In this document: positions 42,783 through 50,838 of the stretch, piece after piece
How the letters are laid out: every line of letters begins with the position of its first letter
How positions within the stretch are numbered: position 1 is the stretch's first letter
Source: an uncultured Allomuricauda sp.
GTDB taxonomy: Bacteria; Bacteroidota; Bacteroidia; Flavobacteriales; Flavobacteriaceae
DNA length: 64,000 nt
Direction of reading: 5' to 3'
NCBI RefSeq assembly: GCF_947258355.1
Contig: NZ_CAMYIC010000062.1
Coordinates: 85,454 to 149,453, forward strand
Made by a program: the position numbers and the translations under genes
The notes under the pieces: generated by a model
Seen by the model: the letters and a program-made list of their open reading frames with translations, nothing else
Told to the model about the DNA's origin: nothing
The model's database searches: none

Positions 42783-45617
42783 CTAATGCGCCTCCAACCA
42801 ATTCTCACCAATACCCACTTCCACATCCAAGGGTACGGATAGCTCGTAGGCATGTTCCATTTCAGATTTAATGAGTTCTTTCATCTCATCAAGTTCGGTC
42901 TTGTAGCAATCGAACACCAATTCATCGTGTACTTGCAATAACATCTTGGTTTTATACTTTCCTTCCGAAAGCTTTTTATGGATGTTGATCATCGCAATTT
43001 TAATGATATCCGCTGCACTCCCTTGAATGGGGGCATTTACTGCGTTTCGCTCTGCGGCTCCGCGTACCACCTGGTTACCGGTATTGATATCTTTTAGATA
43101 TCTGCGACGACCCAATACCGTTTGCACATACCCATGCTCCCGGGCGAAATCCACTTGCTCACTCATATAATTGCGCAACTTTGGATAGGTTTTGTAATAG
43201 GTGTCGATAAGTTCTTTGGCTTCGGAACGGCTCAAATCCGTTTGGTTGCTCAACCCAAAGGCCGACACCCCGTAAATTATCCCAAAGTTGACCGTTTTGG
43301 CATTGCTACGTTGTTCGCGCGTTACTTCATCAATCGGTACATTAAATACCTTCGATGCTGTGGAAGCGTGAATATCCTCACCGTTTTTAAAGGCAGATAT
43401 CATGGTGTCCTCTTCGCTCAAGGCAGCGATGATACGCAACTCTATCTGCGAGTAATCCGCTGCCAATAGTACATAATTTTCATCCCGTGGGATAAACGCC
43501 TTTCGAACCTGTCGCCCTCGCTCGGTACGGATAGGGATATTTTGCAGGTTCGGGTTATTACTGCTCAAACGACCCGTAGCGGCGACCGTTTGCATGTAAT
43601 CGGTGTGTACGCGACCCGTTTTTGCCTGAACTTCGTTGGGCAAAGCATCTACATAGGTGCTTTTTAGTTTGGCCAAACCGCGGTAGTCCAAAACGTTTTG
43701 GATTATTTCGTGGTCCTTCGCCAAATAAGAGAGCACGTCTTCCGAAGTGGAAAATTGTCCTGTTTTGGTCTTCTTTGGTTTGTCCACCAGCTTCAGTTTG
43801 CCAAAAAGAATTTCGCCCAACTGTTTGGGGGAAGCAATGTTGAATTCTTCGCCCGCCTCTTCATAAATTTTTTGTTCCAATTCTTTGATGTCCTTGTCCA
43901 ATTGTTCCGAAAGGCCATTCAAATAATCTTTGTCCAGATTAATACCTTCCAGTTCCATATCGGCCAATACACGGACCAGTGGAATCTCAATTTCATCAAA
44001 TAATTTATCGGTATGGGCTTCTTTGAGCTCTGGAGTAAATTTTAACCCCAATTGAAAGGTGATATCGGCATCTTCTACGGCATATTCCGTTTGCTTTTCC
44101 AAAGGAACCTCTCGCATACTGAGCTGGTTCTTTCCTTTTTTGCCAATAAGCTCGGTAATGGAAATAGGCGTGTAGTTGAGATAGGTCTCGGACAGCACAT
44201 CCATGTTGTGGCGCATATCGGGGTTGATGAGGTAGTGGGCCAACATGGTGTCGAACAACTTGCCCTTGACCTCCACACCGTAGTTTTGCATCACTTTGAT
44301 ATCGTATTTCAGGTTTTGCCCTACTTTTTCAATGTCTTCGGATTCAAAAAATGGACGCAATTTTTCGATTAAAGGTTTGGCGTCGTTTTCATTATCTGGG
44401 AAGGGCACGTAAAATCCTTTGCCTGGTGACCAACTAAAAGCAATGCCCACTAATTCCGCTTCCAAAGGATTAAGGGAAGTGGTCTCGGTATCAAAACAGA
44501 CCGAAGGTTGTTTCATCAATAGTTCCAAAAAGAGTTCCATGCCCATGCCATCTTTTACATTCTGATAAAAGTGGGGCACATTACCAATGGTCATTCGGCT
44601 GTTCACATCCTTAATGGTCGCAGCAGCTTCCGAAGGATCTCCACCAAACAAGGTAAACTGGCCGCTACCTGCTACCTTGGCCTCTTCTTTGGCAGTTTTG
44701 GTATTCGTTACTTGGGTGCTTGCTTCTGCCTCGCCCGTAAATATTTTGATGAATTGATCTTTTAATCTACGGAACTCGAGTTCCTCAAAGATTTCTTGGA
44801 CTTTTTCCGCATCTGGAGGGCACATTTCGTAATCTTCGGCATGGAATTGTACATCGCAATCGGTCTTGATCTCTGCCAATTTTCGAGATAACCTTCCCAA
44901 CTCCGCATTTTCCTCCACTTTCTCCTTCATTTTACCTTTGAGCTGGTCCGTATTTGCCAAAAGACCTTCCATGGAATCGAACTGATCAATGAATTTTTTG
45001 GCCGTTTTGTCACCCACGCCGGGAAGTCCTGGAATATTGTCGCTGGCATCCCCCATCATTCCCAAATAGTCTATGACTTGTTCGGGACGTTGTACACCAA
45101 AGCGTTTTTGTACTTCAGGGATACCCCAAATTTCTATACCATTGCCCATTCGGGCAGGACGGTACATAAAAATATTTTCGCTCACCAACTGGCCAAAATC
45201 CTTGTCGGGCGTCACCATAAACACCTTGTAATTTTCCTTTTCTGCCTGTTTGGCCAAAGTTCCGATGAGGTCATCGGCCTCGTAGCCCTCCAATTCCACG
45301 ACAGGAATTTTCATAGCTTCCAAAATTTGTTGGATATAAGGCACGGCGATTCGGATGGCATCGGGTGTTTCATCACGATTGGCCTTGTAGTCCTCGAACA
45401 TCTCAGTGCGCTCCACACTGCCTCCCTTGTCAAAAGCTACGGCCAAATGGTCGGGCTGTTCACGTTTGATCACATCAAAAAGGGAATTCACAAACCCCAT
45501 AATGGCAGAGGTGTCCATTCCCTTGGAGTTGATTCTGGGATTTTTGATGAGGGCGTAGTAGCCACGAAAAATAAGCGCGTAGGCGTCTAGTAAAAAAAGT
45601 CGTTTTTGTTCGGACAT
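42783..45617 (-). CDS. polA: DNA polymerase I
   Basis: A 944-residue enzyme for repair and Okazaki-fragment processing. It contains all three domains: the 5'-3' nuclease (LFLLDAYALIFRGYYAL, GYEADDLIGTLA, MGDASDNIPGLPGVGDKTA), a 3'-5' proofreading domain that appears active (FDTETTSLN, GQNLKYD, YAVEDADITF retain the acidic residues), and the polymerase (LLAADYSQIELR, RSNAKTVNFGIIYG, LQVHDELVFDC). Length is at the usual Bacteroidota size. The MFS gene follows directly. Confidence 0.97.
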   Translation of the reverse strand: MSEQKRLFLLDAYALIFRGYYALIKNPRINSKGMDTSAIMGFVNSLFDVIKREQPDHLAVAFDKGGSVERTEMFEDYKANRDETPDAIRIAVPYIQQILEAMKIPVVELEGYEADDLIGTLAKQAEKENYKVFMVTPDKDFGQLVSENIFMYRPARMGNGIEIWGIPEVQKRFGVQRPEQVIDYLGMMGDASDNIPGLPGVGDKTAKKFIDQFDSMEGLLANTDQLKGKMKEKVEENAELGRLSRKLAEIKTDCDVQFHAEDYEMCPPDAEKVQEIFEELEFRRLKDQFIKIFTGEAEASTQVTNTKTAKEEAKVAGSGQFTLFGGDPSEAAATIKDVNSRMTIGNVPHFYQNVKDGMGMELFLELLMKQPSVCFDTETTSLNPLEAELVGIAFSWSPGKGFYVPFPDNENDAKPLIEKLRPFFESEDIEKVGQNLKYDIKVMQNYGVEVKGKLFDTMLAHYLINPDMRHNMDVLSETYLNYTPISITELIGKKGKNQLSMREVPLEKQTEYAVEDADITFQLGLKFTPELKEAHTDKLFDEIEIPLVRVLADMELEGINLDKDYLNGLSEQLDKDIKELEQKIYEEAGEEFNIASPKQLGEILFGKLKLVDKPKKTKTGQFSTSEDVLSYLAKDHEIIQNVLDYRGLAKLKSTYVDALPNEVQAKTGRVHTDYMQTVAATGRLSSNNPNLQNIPIRTERGRQVRKAFIPRDENYVLLAADYSQIELRIIAALSEEDTMISAFKNGEDIHASTASKVFNVPIDEVTREQRSNAKTVNFGIIYGVSAFGLSNQTDLSRSEAKELIDTYYKTYPKLRNYMSEQVDFAREHGYVQTVLGRRRYLKDINTGNQVVRGAAERNAVNAPIQGSAADIIKIAMINIHKKLSEGKYKTKMLLQVHDELVFDCYKTELDEMKELIKSEMEHAYELSVPLDVEVGIGENWLEAH

Positions 45618-45777
45618 TTTATTCAGTTAACAATGTTCAATAAACAATTAGCAGTACCCCAAAAGGGTGGGGGATTAAAAGTACGAATTGCTGTTTAAAA
45701 GAAGTCGGATATCAGATATAAGATTTCAGGAGTTTGGATTCTTGATGCAATCAGCTTAGTGGTATTGAGTTCAACTT

Positions 45778-46776
45778 TTATTCATAAAAACTGACTACTT
45801 CTCGATTCTCGTGCCCATTATCGGAATACTCCCGATAGGTAAATCCGGGGTGCACACAGTAGCCGCCTGTTTCCCCATTTTTGTTGATGGCCAAGAACCC
45901 GATTTGGAAATCTTTTCGCCCTTCATTTTTCTTCATGATGCGCTTTACACCTTCTTCACAGGCTTCTTGTGGGCTTTTACCTTGACGCATTAGCTCCACG
46001 ATCAAAAAACTGCCCACGGTGCGGATGACTTCTTCTCCAACCCCTGTTGCCGTTGCACCGCCCACTTCGTTATCAATAAACAGTCCGGCGCCGATAATTG
46101 GGGAGTCACCAACGCGTCCAGCTACCTTGTATGCCATCCCACTTGTGGTGCAAGCACCGGCAATATCCCCGTTATCATCAATGGCAAGCATGCCAATGGT
46201 GTCGTGGTTTTCTATGTTGATAGTGGTCTCGTACTTCGAAGTTTTCAACCATTCTTGGTATTGCTTTCTGGTGCTTTCTGTGAATAGGTCCTCTTTTTTA
46301 AAGCCTTGTTCGTACGCAAACTTTTCGGCACCCTTGCCCGCCAAAATGATATGTGGCGTTTCTTCCATCACCTTTCGGGCCACGGAAATCGGATGCACAA
46401 TATTTTGCATGCAAACCACAGAACCACAATTACCATCTTTGTCCATAATACAGGCATCCAAGGTCACGTTCCCATCACGATCAGGTCTACCACCCTTACC
46501 TACAGTTTCGTTGGTTTCGTCCGCTTCTTCGACCATAACGCCTTGCTCCACGGCATCCAGGGCATTGCCTCCCGATTTTAAGACCTCCCACGCCTTTTCG
46601 GAAGCATTGAAAAAGTTCCAGGTACATACAACAATTGGTTTTACAGGATTTGGTGCAACCGATGCGGCTATAGTTGTTTCGGGCTTTGTTTCCGATTTAC
46701 AGCCGACCAGCGTGGATGCAGAAACCAGTCCAGCTGCAGAGAGGCTGGAATTTTTAAGAAATTTACGTCGTTCCAT
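45778..46776 (-). CDS. N4-(beta-N-acetylglucosaminyl)-L-asparaginase, Tat-exported lipoprotein
   Basis: A 332-residue N-terminal-nucleophile hydrolase. It would be made as a precursor, cleaved before T193 in NIENHDTIGMLA, the motif found in the Elizabethkingia (Flavobacterium) enzyme. It removes the glycan from asparagine in N-glycopeptides. A twin-arginine start (MERRKFLKNSSLSAAG) followed by LVGC (C26) suggests export by Tat and lipidation. GRVGDSPIIGAGLFID and the substrate-binding GATATGVGE are conserved. It is unrelated to the ansA product. No glycan cluster surrounds it. Confidence 0.9.
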   Translation of the reverse strand: MERRKFLKNSSLSAAGLVSASTLVGCKSETKPETTIAASVAPNPVKPIVVCTWNFFNASEKAWEVLKSGGNALDAVEQGVMVEEADETNETVGKGGRPDRDGNVTLDACIMDKDGNCGSVVCMQNIVHPISVARKVMEETPHIILAGKGAEKFAYEQGFKKEDLFTESTRKQYQEWLKTSKYETTINIENHDTIGMLAIDDNGDIAGACTTSGMAYKVAGRVGDSPIIGAGLFIDNEVGGATATGVGEEVIRTVGSFLIVELMRQGKSPQEACEEGVKRIMKKNEGRKDFQIGFLAINKNGETGGYCVHPGFTYREYSDNGHENREVVSFYE

Positions 46777-46816
46777 GCGATGGGATGTTTACTTTTAAGG
46801 GTTATAAAGATACAAT

Positions 46817-47536
46817 ATGCTGGTAGAAGTTTGTGCCAATTCCTTGGAATCGGCAAGGAATGCCCAAAAGGCAGGAGCGGATAGGATTGAACTTTGTTCG
46901 GAGCTTGGCGTCGGGGGAATTACACCATCCGCAGGATTGATTGAATTGGTAAAAAAAGAGCTGTCCATTCCCGTTCATGTATTGATCCGCCCGAGAGGTG
47001 GGCATTTTACGTATTCCGATGCGGAGTTTGAGGTGATGAAGGCAGATGTTTTGCGATGTAAAGAGTTAGGAGTTGACGGTATCGTTTCTGGAATTTTAAT
47101 GAAGGATTTTTCCATTGATATAGAACGAACAAAGGAGTTATTGGATTTGGCCAGCCCAATGCATTTTACATTCCATCGTGCTTTTGATTGGGTTTCGGAA
47201 CCTTTGGAAGCCATCAAACAGCTGGAAGGTTTGGGGGTACAGACTATTTTAACCTCTGGGGGAGAACCATCGGCCGAAAATGGTATCAAAAAATTAGGTG
47301 CTTGGCAACAGGAAACGTCCCTGACCATAATGGCCGGGGGAGGGGTGTCGCCCAAAAACGCATCAAAATTCAAGGAGATAGGTTTGCAGGCCATTCATTG
47401 TTCAGGTACTTTATTCAAGAATGAACTGAATTTAGAAGATAAAATCAGTATGAATTCTGCAAAGCATTTGGTGGAAAATAAGGTGGCGGTTTCCAGTTTG
47501 GATATGCTCAATTCTATATTGCAAGCCGTTAAATAA
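46817..47536 (+). CDS. cutC: CutC family protein
   Basis: A 239-residue TIM-barrel protein with VEVCANSLESARNAQKAGAD at the start, RIELCSELGVGGITPS, VLIRPRGGHFTYSD and AGGGVSPKN, all family signatures. CutC was named for copper tolerance in E. coli, but the role is disputed. It is divergent from the glycosylasparaginase gene with a 40-bp gap. Confidence 0.93.
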   Translation: MLVEVCANSLESARNAQKAGADRIELCSELGVGGITPSAGLIELVKKELSIPVHVLIRPRGGHFTYSDAEFEVMKADVLRCKELGVDGIVSGILMKDFSIDIERTKELLDLASPMHFTFHRAFDWVSEPLEAIKQLEGLGVQTILTSGGEPSAENGIKKLGAWQQETSLTIMAGGGVSPKNASKFKEIGLQAIHCSGTLFKNELNLEDKISMNSAKHLVENKVAVSSLDMLNSILQAVK

Positions 47537-47570
47537 AATTAAAAAGCACTGTTTAATAGCAGATTAGCAC

Positions 47571-47578
47571 TAATTTTG
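47571..47578 (+). promoter_or_regulatory. -7 promoter element TAATTTTG for the phosphoesterase gene
   Basis: Exact TAnnTTTG, 12 bp before the ATG at 47591, in the 54-bp gap after cutC. Confidence 0.45.
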
Positions 47579-47590
47579 TAAAAAAATTGT

Positions 47591-48823
47591 ATGTCCCGAT
47601 TTATCATTTTGGCAATCCTTTATGTGGTACTGGCCGTTTATGGCTTTCAGGCATTCCGCACACTATTTAAGAGCCCGTTAATGCAATGGGCCTACATTGT
47701 GCTGTTTTTGGGTGCCTTGATTTTTTTGACCATAAAAGTAATTACCTACGACCCTGGCGATGGCTTTAAGGGCACCGCAGCGATTGCAGGAACCATTTTT
47801 GCCGCCTTCTTTTTGTTGGCAATGGTCTTGGGCTTCTTTCTTTTATTGGAAGATGTAATCCGTGTTGTAGGGTATGGATACAACAAGGTTGTTGGTGTTT
47901 CCGATGCGGATGCAGGTTATTTTCCTTCGCGTAGAAAATTCATCAGCGGTATTGCTCTAGGCTTGGCAGCCTTGCCTTTTGGAGCTTTGTTGTACGGAAT
48001 GTACCGGGGAAAATACAACTATCAGGTATTAAAGTACGAACTTGAATTTGATGATCTTCCCGATGCTTTCCACAACTATCAAATCACACAAATATCCGAT
48101 GTGCACAGTGGTAGTTTTGATGATTACAAAAAAGTGGAGTATGGGATAAACTTGGTAAACGAACAGCAGAGTGATGTAATTTTCTTTACTGGAGATATTG
48201 TGAACAATCGTTCCAAAGAATTAGAACCTTGGAAAGAGGTTTTTTCTCGTTTGGATGCGAAAGATGGGGTGTTCTCCATTTTGGGCAACCACGATTATGG
48301 GGATTATGCCGTTTGGGATACTGAAGAAGAAAAGGCACAGAACTTGGAAGATTTAAAGACCATGCAAAAGGAAATGGGCTTTGATCTATTGTTGAACTCC
48401 AACCGATATTTGGAAAAAGAGGGTGAAAAGATTGCTTTGGTCGGGGTCGAAAACTGGGGCCGTGGAGGATTTAAAAAAGCGGGTGATCTTCAAAAAGCCA
48501 AAGCAGGTGTTTCCAAAGAAGATTTTAAAATATTGTTGAGTCATGACCCTTCGCATTGGGAAGATGTGGTGATCCATGACGATTACCATTTCCATCTGAC
48601 TCTGAGCGGACACACCCACGGCATGCAATTCGGGGTTGAAATCCCAGGTTGGGTCAAGTGGAGCCCCGTAAAATGGCGCTACAAATATTGGGCTGGCATT
48701 TATAAGGAAATGGAACAGTTCATCAATGTAAATAGAGGATTTGGGTTTATTGGCTACCCGGGACGTTTTGGTATTTGGCCAGAGATTTCGGTGATAACCT
48801 TAAAGAAAAAGGGATTGGCCTAG
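47591..48823 (+). CDS. Membrane-bound calcineurin-like metallophosphoesterase
   Basis: A 410-residue protein. Three hydrophobic helices (residues 3-20, 32-50, 70-95) and another near 120-138 anchor it in the inner membrane; the catalytic domain follows. Metal and catalytic residues are clear: QISDVHSGSFDD, FFTGDIVNN, ILGNHDYGDY, LLSHDPSHW and LSGHTHGMQFG. This order is that of the YkuE/YaeI group, which includes lipid A-precursor and UDP-sugar-lipid hydrolases; the substrate is unknown here. It ends at a strong terminator. Confidence 0.9.
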   Translation: MSRFIILAILYVVLAVYGFQAFRTLFKSPLMQWAYIVLFLGALIFLTIKVITYDPGDGFKGTAAIAGTIFAAFFLLAMVLGFFLLLEDVIRVVGYGYNKVVGVSDADAGYFPSRRKFISGIALGLAALPFGALLYGMYRGKYNYQVLKYELEFDDLPDAFHNYQITQISDVHSGSFDDYKKVEYGINLVNEQQSDVIFFTGDIVNNRSKELEPWKEVFSRLDAKDGVFSILGNHDYGDYAVWDTEEEKAQNLEDLKTMQKEMGFDLLLNSNRYLEKEGEKIALVGVENWGRGGFKKAGDLQKAKAGVSKEDFKILLSHDPSHWEDVVIHDDYHFHLTLSGHTHGMQFGVEIPGWVKWSPVKWRYKYWAGIYKEMEQFINVNRGFGFIGYPGRFGIWPEISVITLKKKGLA

Positions 48824-48841
48824 ACCAAATTTCAATAAAAC

Positions 48842-48875
48842 AAAAAGGCACTGATTAATTTCAGTGCCTTTTTTA
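48842..48875. terminator. Bidirectional terminator hairpin
   Basis: AAAAAGGCACTGA pairs with TCAGTGCCTTTTT over 13 bp, loop TTAATT, T-run on both strands, between the converging phosphoesterase and FadL-type genes. Confidence 0.88.
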
Positions 48876-48905
48876 GTTTAAGTTGGTTATGTTGCGAATT
48901 ATTTT

Positions 48906-50210
48906 TTAAAGTTTTAATGATGCCCCGATGCCTATCATGGAGGTAGTCATATCATAGGATACTTCACTGCCTGGAATAGCACCATAAGGTGGGAAATTTT
49001 GAATGAACTGTGGGTTCAACAAAGGACCAGAGGTAGCATCCCCACTTGTTCCGTAGTGATAAAGTACATCCAATTGGAATCTGTTGCTCACCTCATAGCT
49101 CAAACCAACTTGGAAGGCATTTTTAATAATTGCCGTTGCGGGAATATTAAAGAATGCAACATCACTATTGATTGGATTGGAGCTATAGGTGTACCCAAAA
49201 CGCAAAGGAAGTTTATTGATTCCTTTGTACTGGATTCCAGCAGATATGATATTGATGTTTTCCCATCCAAAACCGGCCACAGAAGCCGTTTCGGTCCAAC
49301 CAACAGAGGAGAAACCATCTGTATTTTCATAATCCACCATTCTATAATCCAAGGCAAGATCTATGGTTCCTAAGGAGTAGCCCAAACCAAAGGATAGGAT
49401 GGCCGGGTAGTCCATATTAAAGTTGTTGGTACTTGTAGAACCGTCCAAGTAAGTGTTGTCCAATTCAAAATCACCGAAATTCTGGGTTGTTTTATAGGAA
49501 ACCCCTGCTTTAAAACCAGAGTTTGAATTGTAAAACATCCCAATCTGTCCCCCAAAACCAAAAGCTGAAGCTTTATCAGTTGATGGATAACCTGCTTGGT
49601 TTGGGTTTGCGGTAGGGTTTGGCATTAATTCCAGAGCAGCGTAATTGAATGTGGGTTGTAGACCAATTGAAAGTTCATCGGTTATTTCATAAGCCCATGC
49701 CAATCCTATTTGGAAAAGCATATAATCGGATTCAACTCTGCCAAAACCACCATTGGCCTGAGGCATGTTAATTGGATTGGACATGCTTTCGGGAAACGTA
49801 ACCCCGAACCCGCTAATACCAAAGGCGGATGCGCCAAAAGTATGTTTGCTGTCTGGTTTGCTCCAGACAGCTGCAAGTGCTGGTAAAGGTGAAATTCCAC
49901 GGTCATCCTCGGTAGTTCCACTGAAAAAGTTGCCAGTAGGCTGTCCTTCACTGTCAAATTCAGGAACAGTGGAGCTTAATTCGGGAGAAGAAAAGAACAA
50001 TCCGACATCCAATTTAATCATGTCCTCATCAAAAGCGGAAATGGTTGCAGGGTTCCAATGCAATGCCCCGGAGATATCCAGTGGCTGTGCGGTGGCAGCA
50101 CCTCCCATTGACATGTTTACCGAGCCCACACCTTGCATAATGTGTCCGGCTTGCGAAAATGTGACTGTGGTCATGAAGAGAGCACAAAGAGTAACAAGGA
50201 AATTTTTCAT
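48906..50210 (-). CDS. OmpP1/FadL/TodX family outer-membrane transport protein
   Basis: A 434-residue barrel with a signal peptide (MKNFLVTLCALFMTTVTFSQ). The mature N-terminus, GSVNMSMGGAATAQPLDISGALHWNPA, is the family hatch signature (NPA). Beyond that alternating strand-like segments run to the C-terminal GIGASLKL. Family members take up long-chain fatty acids or hydrophobic aromatic compounds through the outer membrane. The upstream gap contains an FNR/CRP-like palindrome about 107 bp from the ATG. Confidence 0.88.
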   Translation of the reverse strand: MKNFLVTLCALFMTTVTFSQAGHIMQGVGSVNMSMGGAATAQPLDISGALHWNPATISAFDEDMIKLDVGLFFSSPELSSTVPEFDSEGQPTGNFFSGTTEDDRGISPLPALAAVWSKPDSKHTFGASAFGISGFGVTFPESMSNPINMPQANGGFGRVESDYMLFQIGLAWAYEITDELSIGLQPTFNYAALELMPNPTANPNQAGYPSTDKASAFGFGGQIGMFYNSNSGFKAGVSYKTTQNFGDFELDNTYLDGSTSTNNFNMDYPAILSFGLGYSLGTIDLALDYRMVDYENTDGFSSVGWTETASVAGFGWENINIISAGIQYKGINKLPLRFGYTYSSNPINSDVAFFNIPATAIIKNAFQVGLSYEVSNRFQLDVLYHYGTSGDATSGPLLNPQFIQNFPPYGAIPGSEVSYDMTTSMIGIGASLKL

Positions 50211-50479
50211 TTGCTGAGGTTTTACACAGTAAGTGGCTGATTAGTAAGTTAATGGTCAGTCAATCGCTGTTGTGTTATTTCAGGTGTAAACCTATAAACT
50301 AAGTAGACTAAAATTAATGATAAATATCATAAATCCGATTAACGGTGTAATACTCTGGTTATGAACGATCAACCAAGATTTAATTTCTTTTTGGTCAAGT
50401 CGTCTTGCACAATCAGGTCCAGGATTTGTTGTAAACAAGTGAAAGCATAGACCGGATGTAAAACATTCACATTTTTTCT
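50211..50479. other. Intergenic region upstream of the FadL-type and thioredoxin-like genes
   Basis: A divergent gap of about 300 bp without a gene. It holds the palindrome described separately at 50317 and the -7 element at 50480; otherwise nothing recognisable, AT-rich. Confidence 0.6.
50317..50330. promoter_or_regulatory. FNR/CRP-like palindrome
   Basis: ATGATAAATATCAT is a perfect inverted repeat with the TGAT-N4-ATCA core typical of CRP/FNR-family sites. It lies 107 bp upstream of the FadL-type gene and 150 bp from the thioredoxin-like gene. No such regulator is in the window. Confidence 0.4.
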
Positions 50480-50487
50480 TACTTTTG
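50480..50487 (+). promoter_or_regulatory. -7 promoter element TACTTTTG for the thioredoxin-like gene
   Basis: Exact TAnnTTTG match 19 bp before the ATG at 50507. Confidence 0.5.
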
Positions 50488-50506
50488 ACTGTAAACCTTA
50501 GAATAC

Positions 50507-50806
50507 ATGTCCAAATTTGGTGAACTCATAGATTTACAAGTTCCAGTATTGTTAGATTTTTATGCAGAATGGAACGAACAGTCCACTTCCATGCATCCGG
50601 TATTGAGTGATGTGGCGGCTGCCCTTGGTGATAAGGGAAAGGTCATAAAAATTGATGTGGACAAGAATAAAGAACTTTCGCAGGCACTCCGAATCAAGGG
50701 GTTGCCCACCTTAATGATTTACAAAAAGGGAGAGATGGTATGGCGCCAAAGCGGTGAGCAGGACGCCAATACACTCATAGGAATCCTAAACGAATATATT
50801 CAATAA
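50507..50806 (+). CDS. Thioredoxin-fold protein without catalytic cysteines
   Basis: A 99-residue protein with a full thioredoxin fold: VPVLLDFYAEW before the active-site position, KVIKIDVDKNKELSQALRIKGLPTLMIYKKGE with the cis-proline, and the C-terminal helix. The CGPC tetrad after W22 is replaced by N23-E-Q-S26, so no cysteine is left in the protein and it cannot be a disulphide reductase. I recall similar WNEQS variants in other Flavobacteria, so it is likely a conserved non-redox protein (scaffold or chaperone-like), not a decayed gene. It is short and has its own promoter and terminator. Confidence 0.85.
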   Translation: MSKFGELIDLQVPVLLDFYAEWNEQSTSMHPVLSDVAAALGDKGKVIKIDVDKNKELSQALRIKGLPTLMIYKKGEMVWRQSGEQDANTLIGILNEYIQ

Positions 50807-50835
50807 AAAAAGCGAGGTTTTGCCTCGCTTTTTTT
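50805..50835. terminator. Bidirectional terminator hairpin
   Basis: AAAAAAAGCGAGG, loop TTTTG, CCTCGCTTTTTTT, a 13-bp stem with T-runs on both strands. It lies between the converging thioredoxin-like and DUF2723 genes. Confidence 0.9.
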
Positions 50836-50838
50836 ATT

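Noticed and set aside
46019..46798. Long plus-strand frame (259 codons) opposite the glycosylasparaginase gene
   Set aside because: It is antisense to a clear enzyme with all catalytic motifs, and its translation has serine/threonine-rich low-complexity character typical of shadow frames.
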